A model generated the notes under the pieces. The model made no database searches. It worked only from the letters and a program-made list of their open reading frames with translations, and was not told the DNA's origin. Position numbers and translations under genes: made by a program. Positions 9,749-19,917 of a stretch of 64,000 bases of DNA are shown piece by piece. This DNA comes from Sphingobacterium sp. (lineage in GTDB: Bacteria; Bacteroidota; Bacteroidia; Sphingobacteriales; Sphingobacteriaceae): contig JAQZAZ010000018.1 of assembly GCA_029239355.1 (NCBI GenBank), positions 1 to 64,000 on the forward strand, in the 5' to 3' direction. Positions within the stretch are counted from its first letter, which is position 1. Each line of letters opens with the position of its first letter.

Positions 9749-10921
9749 ATGAAATCTATTGTTTATTTTTTGAGCTCGCTGATCCTGTCTATTGTTTTTA
9801 ATTTGAAAACAATATCGTTTCAAGGTTTTATGGAACGATCAGATCAGTATAAATATTGGATTTTGGTTATCATTATGATCTGTGTTTTTTGGATTGGGGC
9901 AACAATGGTGTCGCTGGTGCTTAATCTGCCCACATATTGGAGTGTTCCATATATGCGTGAACGATTGGGTGAGCAAGCAAAATATATACCTGGTCTCGAT
10001 ATTTTCTTGCATTTTATCGCTTTCTTTTCGCTCTTATTGGTCTCCGTTTTTCCATTTTTATTGTTGTACGTTGCTGTTATTTTTGTGTATAGTCAGTCTT
10101 CGGCAGAACGATCGATGCTTTTCGAACTTCACATGCAAATCTATGGAATACGCTATGCAACAATTTTTGTTTCATACAGTCTCATGGTCTATATGCGTGA
10201 AAATTGGTCACTACTTTACTATTCTATCGGGCAGCGGCAAAACCTTGCGGTAATTTATAACAGACCGCTCATGCGGGTAGTGCATAATATAAGTTTAGAG
10301 AAAGAATTACCAATTCTAGAATCAATGGTAAAAAGGCGTAAACCTTTGATAAAAAAAATACCTATCGTTGAACAACCCGAACAGAGATCGCAGACTTCGC
10401 TAAACGAATCCTGGAGTTTAAAAGAAAGCAGCGAAAAAAGGAAAGAGCAATTCTTTGGAATAGATATCCATAACATCGATATCTATCTGTTGGCTGATTT
10501 GTTAGTTAAACGAGGAGAATTTGTCCAATATATTAATCTGCAGCAGCTTCGATTTATTGATATTGTCGCAGTATATACAACAGCCGAAACCAAATGCATT
10601 ATCTTGCGTAACGGAACAACATTGGATTGTCCGACAATCTTCGATCAACTAAAGAGAGTTGGCATGGACAATTGGCTTGTCAAAATATCAAAGAATTATG
10701 CAATCAATATGTTCTTTGTACAATATCCTATCAAACGTGTGGCAGATGACCTGAAAATACAACCCTTTGTTACGGAAATGTTGCTACAAAACATGAGTCA
10801 GGAGCAGCTTAATGAAATTTTACGAACTGGGAAAGGGCTTAGGGGGCATCATGTCAAACACTTCTTAAACAACCAGGAGAATTATCCCCGTACGGGTTGG
10901 GATGCACCTATTAAAATCTAA
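9749..10921 (+). CDS. multi-TM protein with C-terminal LytTR-like domain
   Basis: N-terminal TM helices within residues 1-160; C-terminal FIDIVAVYTTAETKCIILRNGTTLDCPTIFDQLKRVGMDNWLVKISKNYAINMFFVQY resembles a divergent LytTR domain. Confidence 0.6.
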   Translation: MKSIVYFLSSLILSIVFNLKTISFQGFMERSDQYKYWILVIIMICVFWIGATMVSLVLNLPTYWSVPYMRERLGEQAKYIPGLDIFLHFIAFFSLLLVSVFPFLLLYVAVIFVYSQSSAERSMLFELHMQIYGIRYATIFVSYSLMVYMRENWSLLYYSIGQRQNLAVIYNRPLMRVVHNISLEKELPILESMVKRRKPLIKKIPIVEQPEQRSQTSLNESWSLKESSEKRKEQFFGIDIHNIDIYLLADLLVKRGEFVQYINLQQLRFIDIVAVYTTAETKCIILRNGTTLDCPTIFDQLKRVGMDNWLVKISKNYAINMFFVQYPIKRVADDLKIQPFVTEMLLQNMSQEQLNEILRTGKGLRGHHVKHFLNNQENYPRTGWDAPIKI

Positions 10922-11008
10922 ACGGCATAGACTCCTTTTGGTAGAAGAACTTCCATTTTGTGAAACCTAACTATTTATAGTACTTTGTACTAGCTAGCAA
11001 AATTCCAG

Positions 11009-11605
11009 TTGTACAAAAGAAAAAGTAAGGTCTTGGAAAGATTTAGAGCACATTTAGAGAAATTTATCCAAATTGATGATGTTACATTTGAAAGGATAAC
11101 AAGGTACTTTAACGTAACCTCAATAGTTAAAAAGGAGAATTTGTTGGAAGAAGGGCAAGTCTGTCGGTATCATTATTTTGTGTTGAAGGGAATATTGCGT
11201 AAGTTTTTTGTGAATGAGAAAGGTGTAGAACAAACAACAGAATTTGCTATAGAAAATTGGTGGCTTACAGATAATTTGGCGTATGAACATAAACTTGTAA
11301 GCTCCTTTTACATCCAAGCTGTTGAAAAATCTGAAGTATTGTATATAAGTAAAGAGAGCCAAGACAAGCTGATAGTAGAATTTCCGATAATGGAACGCTA
11401 TTTTCGTTTTGTATATCAGAGAGCTTATGCCGCAGCACAATTACGTGTTAAATATCTTTTTTCGTTATCTAAAGAAGAATTTTATCGTGATATGGTAGAT
11501 AAGTATCCTGAATTTGTGCAGCGTGTACCGCAATATCTTATTGCATCTTATTTGGGTTTTACTCCTGAATATTTGAGTGAAATTCGAAAAAAAATAGGCT
11601 CTTAA
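11009..11605 (+). CDS. Crp/Fnr-family cyclic-nucleotide-binding-type regulator
   Basis: KKENLLEEGQVCRYHYFVLKGILRKFFVNEKGVEQTTEFAIENWWLTD...; YLIASYLGFTPEYLSEIRKKI as C-terminal HTH; TTG start in the track. Confidence 0.87.
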   Translation: MYKRKSKVLERFRAHLEKFIQIDDVTFERITRYFNVTSIVKKENLLEEGQVCRYHYFVLKGILRKFFVNEKGVEQTTEFAIENWWLTDNLAYEHKLVSSFYIQAVEKSEVLYISKESQDKLIVEFPIMERYFRFVYQRAYAAAQLRVKYLFSLSKEEFYRDMVDKYPEFVQRVPQYLIASYLGFTPEYLSEIRKKIGS

Positions 11606-11638
11606 AATATGCTATATGCTCCAAAGAATAATTAAATA

Positions 11639-12124
11639 CTAATAACATTGATCGGAATCTGTTATTCTATAAGGCATAGTTTGAAAATCTAGATTGTGTT
11701 CTTCCGCATAATTAGTGACCAAATTATTAAATTTCTTAATCGCTTTTTCTTCAGATTTAGCAAAGCAATGTAGGGCGATTTCCAAGGGTTTTTCTGAAGT
11801 AGCTTCATCGATACGGAGTTTTCCGACCTCCGAAAGAACTACCGCAAATGAGGTTTTGCAAATTTCTATTGCCAATTTATTGTCTATCAACTGAGAAGAA
11901 ATACTATAATAAGCGTCATTATTCTGGATTTCATCTTGGAAAGGATCCAAAATAGTAGTTACTATAGAACGATAGCCATATTTTGCGTTGCCAAAAAAAT
12001 GGTCAATATATTCCTGCGCTTTTTCATAAGTAGAAAAAACACCTTCTAGATTCGTGAATACATCTGGATCTTCCTTAATTTCCTTTGAAACTACTGTATA
12101 TACCTTTACGGGGTTGATTGTCAT
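11639..12124 (-). CDS. hypothetical protein
   Basis: 161-aa ORF; no recognisable family. Confidence 0.6.
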   Translation of the reverse strand: MTINPVKVYTVVSKEIKEDPDVFTNLEGVFSTYEKAQEYIDHFFGNAKYGYRSIVTTILDPFQDEIQNNDAYYSISSQLIDNKLAIEICKTSFAVVLSEVGKLRIDEATSEKPLEIALHCFAKSEEKAIKKFNNLVTNYAEEHNLDFQTMPYRITDSDQCY

Positions 12125-12767
12125 ATTGCTACTGCCTATATGTTAAGTAAAGTTTTTCTGCAAAAAAACTAATTTAAAATTTTATCGATGCGATGGAAAA
12201 AGATAAAAACGTCTTTTTAAAATAAAAAAATTTCCTTTGTCTACTTTGTAGCTGATTTGGAATATATGATTGTGCTTTAAAGTTGTGTATAATTTTCGTG
12301 TTCTCCAAATTTTTTACTGATTGTTTTTTATTTATGTTTTGTAATGGGATACGTTCTTGTATTGCAGCGCTTTTTTCGCTAAATATCGAAAAATAAAAAT
12401 CGTAGAAAATTTCACAGCAGGAAAAAAGGAGGGAATTAATCTCAATGTGATATCTGTATAAAGATTGCAGTTTTTTACTCTACTATTTTACATATCAGCT
12501 TTGTGGTGTTTCAAACGTTTTCGTAAATAAATCGTGAAATTATATTCATTTGAGCTATATTAATTTATATATTGTTTTACTAAGCAAATTGGACAAATAA
12601 CCATTGGGAGGCTATACAGGAAGATAATATCCTGACGGCCTAAATCGGAAGGTATTGATCTGTACATACTTTTAACATCTTGGAAAAGATAGTGCAAATC
12701 ATACGAGTAATAAACCAATATTCAAACAAATAAACCGGGCATATGAGCTCAAGAAATAACTATCACA

Positions 12768-14159
12768 ATGAAAAGAAACACATTATTTAGATCTGTTTTG
12801 ATGGCAGCGATGATTGGAAATACATTATTATCGCATGCGCAGATAAATAAGAGTACAGAAATAGGTTGGATAAACCTTTTTGATGGGAAAACGCTGAATG
12901 GCTGGAAATCTGTAGGTGGAAAGGCTCCCTATTCTATTGAGGGAGATGCAATCGTGGGACGAATGACCAAAGGGACACCTAATTCTTTTTTGATTACAGA
13001 AAAAGAATATGGCGATTTCATATTGGAATTAGATGTTAAGCTCGAAGGTAGTCAAACAAATTCAGGAATTCAGACCCGAAGTCATCTTGACCCCAAAGCC
13101 AATGATGGTCGTGGTAGGGTTTATGGAAGGCAAGTCGAAATAGACCCTTCTTCCCGAGCCTGGACAGGGGGTATTTATGATGAAGCACGTCGTGGCTGGA
13201 TTTATCCCTTGGATCTTAATGAAAATGCAAAAAAAGCGTATAGAACTGAAGAATATAATCACGTTAGAATTGAGGCAATTGGGGACGAGTTGCGTACTTG
13301 GATCAACGATGTACCTGTTTCTTATGTAGTGGACACAATTGATCGGACTGGATTTATCGGACTACAAGTACATAGCATCCCTTCAGAGCTAGATGGAAAG
13401 AAGGTATATTTCAAAAATGTTAAAATAAAGACTACAGATCTAAAGTCGAAAGGTTTTCCGAAGGATGTCTATATCGTCAACTTAAAACCAAATGAAGTAA
13501 TTGATGCGGAAAGGAAAAATGGTGTTAGGCTATTATTTGATGGTAAAACAAATAACGGATGGCGCAGCATTCATGGGAATAAATTTCCTGATCGCGGCTG
13601 GGAAGTTAAGGATGGTCAATTGACCGTTTTGAAATCTGACGGGGGTGAGTCAACCAATGGTGGTGATATTGTAACAAATGATAAATATTCAGTATTTGAT
13701 CTTTCTTTTGAATTTAAACTCAGTCCTGGGGCTAATAGCGGTGTCAAGTATTTTGTAACATTAAAAGAAAAGTCTAAAGGGTCAGCTATTGGTCTTGAAT
13801 ACCAGGTACTTGATGATGCCTTACACCCTGATGCAAAACTGGGTCGGGCTGGAAATCGTACTTTAGCTTCTCTTTATGATCTCATTACATCGAATAGCGA
13901 TAAACGAGCTCGGAGACCGATCGGTGAATGGAATAGAGGAAGAGTAGTGGTGACAGCTGATAATAGGGTTGAACACTATCTGAACGGAGTTAAGATGCTG
14001 AGTTACGAAAGAGGATCAAAAGGGTTTAAGGAACTGGTCGCTATCAGTAAGTATAAGGACTGGGATAATTTTGGTGAAGCAAAAGAGGGGTTTATTCTAT
14101 TACAGGATCATGGGGATAGGGTTTCATTTCGCAGTATAAAGATTAATACATCAAACTAA
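12768..14159 (+). CDS. Secreted protein with two tandem DUF1080 (3-keto-disaccharide hydrolase-like) domains
   Basis: Signal peptide; two homologous units, WINLFDGKTLNGWKSVGGKAPYSIEGDAIVG and RLLFDGKTNNGWRSIHGNKFPDRGWEVKDGQL, each with a later NSGIQTRS / NSGVKYFV motif. Confidence 0.9.
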   Translation: MKRNTLFRSVLMAAMIGNTLLSHAQINKSTEIGWINLFDGKTLNGWKSVGGKAPYSIEGDAIVGRMTKGTPNSFLITEKEYGDFILELDVKLEGSQTNSGIQTRSHLDPKANDGRGRVYGRQVEIDPSSRAWTGGIYDEARRGWIYPLDLNENAKKAYRTEEYNHVRIEAIGDELRTWINDVPVSYVVDTIDRTGFIGLQVHSIPSELDGKKVYFKNVKIKTTDLKSKGFPKDVYIVNLKPNEVIDAERKNGVRLLFDGKTNNGWRSIHGNKFPDRGWEVKDGQLTVLKSDGGESTNGGDIVTNDKYSVFDLSFEFKLSPGANSGVKYFVTLKEKSKGSAIGLEYQVLDDALHPDAKLGRAGNRTLASLYDLITSNSDKRARRPIGEWNRGRVVVTADNRVEHYLNGVKMLSYERGSKGFKELVAISKYKDWDNFGEAKEGFILLQDHGDRVSFRSIKINTSN

Positions 14160-14170
14160 GCTTAGAAGAT

Positions 14171-15586
14171 ATGAATCATTATTTATCACGCCGAAGCTTT
14201 GTTAAACAATCTGTTATTGCAGCGGGTGCTGTGATGCTGTCGAATAGCACCTTTGGTAAAATCAACTTGGCAGCAGCAAATGAGCGGGTTAATTTGGCCT
14301 GTGTAGGTTTAGGGAATAGGGCTGCGGAGATCATAAAGGAACTTTATAAAACAGGGCTTTGTAATATTGTTGCGTTATGCGATGTAGATCTAGGCGGAAA
14401 GCACACGCATGAAATTTTAGCCATGTTTCCTGATGTACCTAAGTTTAAAGACTTTAGAGTTATGTTTGATAAGATGGGGAATCAGATTGATGCGGTTAGT
14501 ATAGGGACACCTGATTTTTCCCATTTTCCCATTACGATGTTGGCATTAGATCTTGGAAAACACGTTTATGTGGAAAAACCAATGGCAAGGACATTTCTCG
14601 AAGTTGAATTAATGACCAATAAGGCTAGGAAGAATACAAAACTTGTGACACAAATGGGAAACCAAGGACATTCCGAAGCAAATTATTTTCAATTTAAAGC
14701 TTGGAAGGAAGCTGGGATAATTAAAGATGTCACTCGTATTGACGCACATATGAATATGCCACGTAGATGGCATGGATGGGATGTGAATATGAAAGGATTT
14801 CCTACTGCAGAAATAGCGCCAGAAACTTTGGACTGGGAACTGTGGCAAATGCAGACCCTAGGCCATAATTATAATAAGGATTTTGTGAATGGGCAATGGC
14901 GTTGTTGGTATGATTTTGGGATGGGAGCGCTTGGTGATTGGGGGGCACACATATTAGACACAGCACATGAATTTTTGGATTTAGGACTACCAACAGAGGT
15001 CAGCGCTATCAAGCTTGATGGACATAATTCTTATTTTTTTCCCATGTCTTCAACATTGAAATTCCATTTTCCAAAGCGTAAAAAAATGCCTGCAGTTGAC
15101 ATTAATTGGTATGATGGGCTAAATAATTTGCCGCCTATCCCAGAGGGGTACGGAGTTTCGGGATTAGATCCGAATATCCCAGCTCCTAGTACAGGCAAAT
15201 TGGAACCAGCAAAATTAAACCCCGGCAAGATTATTTATGGAAAGGAACTGACTTTTAAAGGAGGTTCCCATGCAAGTGTTTTGCAGATCATTCCCGAAGC
15301 TAAAGCAAAGGAAATGGAACCACGCCTTCCAGAGACACCAAAATCGCCATCTAATCATTTTGCTAACTTTTTGAGAGCATGTAAAGGGGAGGAAAAAACA
15401 AGATCAGCTTTTGAGATCGCAGGACCTTTAAGTCAAGTATTTTGTCTGGGGGTCATTGCGCAGCGATTGAACACAAAAGTAATCTTTAATCCTGAAAAAA
15501 AGGAAATCACCAACGATAAATTTGCCAATGCGCTTTTGGCAGGACCTCCTCCTGCAAGGGGATGGGAACAATATTATAAAATGTAA
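14171..15586 (+). CDS. Gfo/Idh/MocA-family oxidoreductase with Tat-type leader
   Basis: SRRSFVKQSVIAAGAVML leader; VNLACVGLGNRAAEI Rossmann motif; HVYVEKPMARTFLE. Confidence 0.93.
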   Translation: MNHYLSRRSFVKQSVIAAGAVMLSNSTFGKINLAAANERVNLACVGLGNRAAEIIKELYKTGLCNIVALCDVDLGGKHTHEILAMFPDVPKFKDFRVMFDKMGNQIDAVSIGTPDFSHFPITMLALDLGKHVYVEKPMARTFLEVELMTNKARKNTKLVTQMGNQGHSEANYFQFKAWKEAGIIKDVTRIDAHMNMPRRWHGWDVNMKGFPTAEIAPETLDWELWQMQTLGHNYNKDFVNGQWRCWYDFGMGALGDWGAHILDTAHEFLDLGLPTEVSAIKLDGHNSYFFPMSSTLKFHFPKRKKMPAVDINWYDGLNNLPPIPEGYGVSGLDPNIPAPSTGKLEPAKLNPGKIIYGKELTFKGGSHASVLQIIPEAKAKEMEPRLPETPKSPSNHFANFLRACKGEEKTRSAFEIAGPLSQVFCLGVIAQRLNTKVIFNPEKKEITNDKFANALLAGPPPARGWEQYYKM

Positions 15587-15610
15587 AGAGACGTTATTGG
15601 TCTTTATAAA

Positions 15611-15650
15611 ATGAAAAGCGGGGGTAATTAGACTTATTCCTCGCTTTTTA
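15611..15650 (+). terminator. putative intrinsic terminator after the Gfo/Idh gene
   Basis: AAAAGCGGGGG ... CCTCGCTTTTTA stem-loop with T tail. Confidence 0.55.
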
Positions 15651-16021
15651 TTTATCAGACTTTTTTCGAAGCCAATTGTTACGTTCTCGGCTGTACTAAC
15701 CCTATAATTGAGTAATATGCATTGCAATCAGGGAAACGATTAGGGAGACAGTATATTGGCATAACCAGTCCAAGTTCTGTCACTTTCAAGCCAGTCGATG
15801 AGTATACTAATGGAACCGAAGTTAAAAATTATCGAAAAGGCATATGTATACTTTCGGAGCCTGTAGTCGAACGGTAGAAATCGAGGGTAGATACCATGTT
15901 AATTAAAGTAGCTTACGGAATACAGCTTTAAAACGATCACAGTATTTTAACTGAAGCGATTAAAAGTATTTAGTCTGAGAAATAGGAGGTGAAGGGGGTA
16001 AAATATCTATTTAGATAAAAC

Positions 16022-16085
16022 AAAAAAGGTTTTCAAACGGGGAGAATGAAAACCTTTAATAACCAATTATAAACCTAAATTATGA
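16022..16085 (-). ncRNA. Candidate small RNA, copy 1 (about 60 nt) ending in an intrinsic terminator
   Basis: Minus strand 5'-CATAATTTAGGTTTATAATTGGTTATTAAAGGTTTTCATTCTCCCCGTTTGAAAACCTTTTTT. The 11-bp stem AAAGGTTTTCA/TGAAAACCTTT has an 11-nt loop TTCTCCCCGTT and a T tract. Nearly identical to 28245-28310. Confidence 0.65.
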
Positions 16086-16090
16086 TAGTA

Positions 16091-16121
16091 CAAAGATAGT
16101 GTGTTTTATACACACTAACAA
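16091..16121 (-). promoter_or_regulatory. Bacteroidota-type promoter for sRNA copy 1
   Basis: Minus strand TTG (16121-16119) - 20 nt - TATCTTTG (16098-16091); matches the TTG / TAnnTTTG consensus. Confidence 0.7.
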
Positions 16122-16352
16122 GTTTTTTTTAAAATATTTTGAATTAATCAGATACTTCTTGCGATTAGCATGGAATAAGCTTTGTTATTATGGTTTGATA
16201 TGCCGATATTAATTAACATTTGTTTTCTAAGCATTTTTACTAAAGGCATGCTATAAAAGGTGAATATTAGGTCAGTGTTGATTAATTCATAAGAAGATTG
16301 GACTTTGTATTCCAGATAGATTTGTGATAAAGAAATATTAAAATATTAAGCT

Positions 16353-17252
16353 ATGGCACAATTTAAGTGGGAGGGAATTTATCCTGCAATGTTATCTCCA
16401 TTTGACGAAAATGGGAATTTGGATTTTGATATGTTTGGTAAAAACATCAGCGCGCAATTGGCTGGCGGTGTTCACGGCCTGATTATCGCTGGTTCTCTAG
16501 GTGAGGCAAGTGTTTTGACTACGGAAGAAAAGTATGAGCTATTGAAATACGCTTTGAAAATAGTTGAGGGACGTGTTCCTATATTACTCAATATTGCAGA
16601 AAATACAACTGCTGATGCGATTAAAGTCGCTCAGATCAGTGAGGAATTAGGAGCTGATGGTTTGATGTTGTTACCTCCAATGCGTTATAGAGCTGATGAT
16701 AGAGAGGCTGTTACTTATTTTCGTTCTGTTGCACAAAGCACCAAGCTACCCATTCTGATCTACAATAATCCTGTTGATTATAGTACTTACGTCTCACTTG
16801 ATATGTTTGAGGAATTATTGTTGGAACCAAATATCCAAGCGGTGAAAGAATCGACCCGAGATTTAACCAATATTACGCGATTGAAAAATCGTTTTGGAGA
16901 TCGGCTAAAGATTTTAGCTGGAGTAGATACATTGTGTCTAGAATCACTGATGTTGGGTGCAGACGGCTTAGTGGCTGGATTAGTAGATGCATTTCCCAGA
17001 GAGACGGTCGCGATGTACGATCTTGTGAAAGTAGGGGAGTACAAGAAAGCGGTAGAAATATACCGGTGGTTTATGCCATTATTGGAGTTAGACATTCATC
17101 CTAAACTGGTTCAATATATTAAATTGGCTGCAACAGCAGAAGGGATTTCAACACCGTATACACGTGCTCCGAGATTACCGTTGATCGGCGAGGAAGAACA
17201 ACGCGTTAAAAAAATTATTGCAGACTCAATTGCAACTAGACCGCAATTATAA
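16353..17252 (+). CDS. DapA/NAL-superfamily protein; predicted delta1-pyrroline-4-hydroxy-2-carboxylate deaminase by context
   Basis: GLIIAGSLGEASVLTTEEKYEL; ILIYNNPVDYSTYVS; AVKESTRD (Schiff-base Lys); LAGVDTL. Specific function from neighbouring genes. Confidence 0.85.
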   Translation: MAQFKWEGIYPAMLSPFDENGNLDFDMFGKNISAQLAGGVHGLIIAGSLGEASVLTTEEKYELLKYALKIVEGRVPILLNIAENTTADAIKVAQISEELGADGLMLLPPMRYRADDREAVTYFRSVAQSTKLPILIYNNPVDYSTYVSLDMFEELLLEPNIQAVKESTRDLTNITRLKNRFGDRLKILAGVDTLCLESLMLGADGLVAGLVDAFPRETVAMYDLVKVGEYKKAVEIYRWFMPLLELDIHPKLVQYIKLAATAEGISTPYTRAPRLPLIGEEEQRVKKIIADSIATRPQL

Positions 17253-17414
17253 GGAGTTTCCTGGGTTTATTTAGATGAAGACTCGGGAATCCTTTTTTTA
17301 TAAACTTTTAATATACGAAAGGACCTTTTTTAGTAATCAATCCCGGATGGTGTTAAGATCTATTGAAGGTTCTTTGGTTTTTGAAGAGATATACTAACTT
17401 TAAATACAAAAGGA

Positions 17415-18872
17415 ATGGATAGCAACAAAAATGAGATTGATCACGTGTTGAAACAGGCAGAAGTTGGGTTTCAATTTCTTCAACAAAGTGATGTAATTGA
17501 ACGGGCAGAATTAATGTATGCCATTGCCACGGAAATCGAAACATTAGATGAAATATTGATTGAAACAGCTCATTTAGAGACAGCACTTCCTTTGGCACGG
17601 CTCCAAGGAGAAAAAGCGAGAACGGTCAATCAATGGCGACGTTATGCGGATGCGGTAAAGAGCGGTCTATATAGTGAAGCGCGGATAGACCGTGACCCAA
17701 ACGGGCAATTTGATTTACGTAAATATAATAAAGGGCTTGGTCCTGTTGTGGTCTTTGGAGCAAGTAATTTTCCCTTTGCTTTCTCAACGGCAGGTGGTGA
17801 TACAGCAAGTGCTATTGGTGCAGGATGTTCGGTTATTGTAAAAGCTCATCCCGCTCACGTTAAAACCTCACAATTAATGGCTGATGCTATCCAAAGAGCT
17901 GTTTCTAAATACGGTGCTCCAAACGGTGTTTTTAATCATGTTATATCGGATTCCTTCACTGTTGGACAGCAATTAGTTAATCATAAATTGGTAAAGGCGG
18001 TGGCGTTTACTGGGTCTTTTCGTGGTGGAAAAGCATTGTTTGATCTCGGGCAGTCAAGACCTGACCCTATTCCGGTATTTGCTGAAATGGGAAGTGTAAA
18101 TCCGATATTTCTATTGTCCGATTATTTGGCGAATAACCTCGAAGCCTTCGCTAAGCAATACATTGGCTCCTTACTCTTGGGGGTTGGCCAATTTTGTACT
18201 AACCCGGGTGTATTGGTAGGTTTCTCGGGCGAGCAGCTGAATAGGCTCAAAGTTGCGTTAAAAAACGAATTAAAATCTGCTTCTACAGGTAAAATGTTGC
18301 ATGCTGGCATACTGGAAAGCTACAATCGCTTAAAAAACGAAATGGTTCAATATGAAGGCGTAGGTATTTTAGAAGAGGGGCAGGACAATGTGTCGGACGA
18401 ATTTGCTCAGGCGCTGCTTATGGAAACTGAGGCAACTCAGGTTTTGGCAAATCCTAAGCTACTGGAAGAGGTTTTTGGGCCTTTCGGACTGGTTGTATCT
18501 TGTACGGATCACGCTGAAATGAAGGCTATACTGGAACAGCTTGATGGACAGATTACGATAACTTTCGCGGCATCGGAGAAAGATATTCGTGAATGCACTG
18601 AGCTCTTTGTGATTGCACAAGACAAATGTGGAAGACTTCTTTTCCAAGGTATGCCGACAGGAGTAGAAGTGCAGTATGCGATGCAACATGGCGGACCATT
18701 TCCGGCGACGACAGATGCTCGTTTTACATCCGTCGGCCCAGATGCAGTTAAAAGGTTCATCCGGCCGATTAGCTTCCAAAATTGGCCAAACGAATTTTTG
18801 CCGAAAGAACTTCAAGATGGGAATCCGCTACAGATCGATCGTTTGATCAATCAACAATGGACGAAGGCATAA
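17415..18872 (+). CDS. NADP-type aldehyde dehydrogenase; predicted alpha-ketoglutaric semialdehyde dehydrogenase
   Basis: VVVFGASNFPFAFSTAGGDTASAIGAGCSVIVKAHPAH; AFTGSFRGGKALFDL; VFAEMGSVNPIFLL; GVGQFCTNPGVLV. Confidence 0.9.
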   Translation: MDSNKNEIDHVLKQAEVGFQFLQQSDVIERAELMYAIATEIETLDEILIETAHLETALPLARLQGEKARTVNQWRRYADAVKSGLYSEARIDRDPNGQFDLRKYNKGLGPVVVFGASNFPFAFSTAGGDTASAIGAGCSVIVKAHPAHVKTSQLMADAIQRAVSKYGAPNGVFNHVISDSFTVGQQLVNHKLVKAVAFTGSFRGGKALFDLGQSRPDPIPVFAEMGSVNPIFLLSDYLANNLEAFAKQYIGSLLLGVGQFCTNPGVLVGFSGEQLNRLKVALKNELKSASTGKMLHAGILESYNRLKNEMVQYEGVGILEEGQDNVSDEFAQALLMETEATQVLANPKLLEEVFGPFGLVVSCTDHAEMKAILEQLDGQITITFAASEKDIRECTELFVIAQDKCGRLLFQGMPTGVEVQYAMQHGGPFPATTDARFTSVGPDAVKRFIRPISFQNWPNEFLPKELQDGNPLQIDRLINQQWTKA

Positions 18873-18891
18873 AATAGATAAGTAACCAAAA

Positions 18892-19890
18892 ATGAAAAAG
18901 ACTTTTTTTTGTATAGATTCACATACCTGCGGCTGTCCTGTGAGATTGGTGGCTGGTGGAGCTCCATTGTTGCGAGGAAACTCAATGATGGAACGCAGGT
19001 TGCATTTTATGGATGAATTTGACTGGATTCGTAAGGGATTGATGTTCGAACCTAGAGGCCATGATATGATGAGCGGAAGTATGCTTTATCCACCTTTTGA
19101 TTCTGAAAACGATATTGGAGTTCTTTATATTGAAACCAGTGGTTGTTTGCCAATGTGTGGACATGGAACAATCGGTACGGTGACGATTGCAATAGAAGAA
19201 GGGTTGGTTAGACCGAAAACTCCGGGAAAACTGAGATTGGAGACTCCAGCTGGGCTTGTACATATCGATTATATTCAAGAAGGACCAAAAGTTAAAAGTG
19301 TAAAGCTTACGAATGTAAAATCTTTTTTATATGCAGAGGGGCTGAAAGTAGACTGTCCGGACTTAGGACGCATTACAGTTGATGTTGCTTATGGTGGAAA
19401 TTTTTACGGAATTATTGATCCGCAAGATAATTTTGAAGACATCAGCTCTTACTCCGCAAGTCAACTGATTCATTATGGCAAAATAATTCGTCAGTTACTT
19501 AACGATAACTATTCTTTTGTTCATCCTGAAGACATAAATATTCATGGATTGACCCATATACAATGGACCGGAAAGCCTATGCATTCGAACTCTTCTGGAC
19601 GAAATGCAGTGCTAGTTGGCGATAATGCTTTGGACCGTTCTCCATGTGGAACCGGTACTTCGGCGCGCATGGCACAATGGTATGCAAAAGGAAAACTAAA
19701 AAAAGGGATGGAATTTGTTCACGAAAGTTATATTGGCTCGCAATTCACAGGTAAAATCGAAGCCGAAACAACGATAGATGGTAAACCAGCTATTATCCCA
19801 TCGGTAGAAGGTTGGGCAAGAATAACCGGATATAACACTATTTTTTTGGATGACGAAGACCCTTACTTTGGTGGTTTTCAGGTGATATAA
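18892..19890 (+). CDS. Proline racemase family; predicted 4-hydroxyproline 2-epimerase
   Basis: Both catalytic-Cys motifs present: SGCLPMCGHGTIGTVT and DRSPCGTGTSARMA. Confidence 0.92.
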   Translation: MKKTFFCIDSHTCGCPVRLVAGGAPLLRGNSMMERRLHFMDEFDWIRKGLMFEPRGHDMMSGSMLYPPFDSENDIGVLYIETSGCLPMCGHGTIGTVTIAIEEGLVRPKTPGKLRLETPAGLVHIDYIQEGPKVKSVKLTNVKSFLYAEGLKVDCPDLGRITVDVAYGGNFYGIIDPQDNFEDISSYSASQLIHYGKIIRQLLNDNYSFVHPEDINIHGLTHIQWTGKPMHSNSSGRNAVLVGDNALDRSPCGTGTSARMAQWYAKGKLKKGMEFVHESYIGSQFTGKIEAETTIDGKPAIIPSVEGWARITGYNTIFLDDEDPYFGGFQVI

Positions 19891-19917
19891 TAGATTATTA
19901 AGACAATAAATAGAATC

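Noticed and set aside
13062-13262. Antisense ORFs within confident genes, this one and many others such as 14609-14848, 18459-18815, 28395-28700, 42760-43005 and 61712-62176
   Set aside because: They mirror strong coding genes on the other strand and show no family motifs; treated as frame shadows.
15715-15892. Open stretch without start codon (LQSGKRLGRQYIGITSPSSVTFKPVDEYTNGTEVKNYRKGICILSEPVVER*)
   Set aside because: Could be a gene relic, but too short with no recognisable family and no start codon.
16261-16352. Promoter for the Hyp genes using TAGATTTG near 16315
   Set aside because: A TAnnTTTG-like box exists, but no TTG at the expected 19-20 nt spacing was found.
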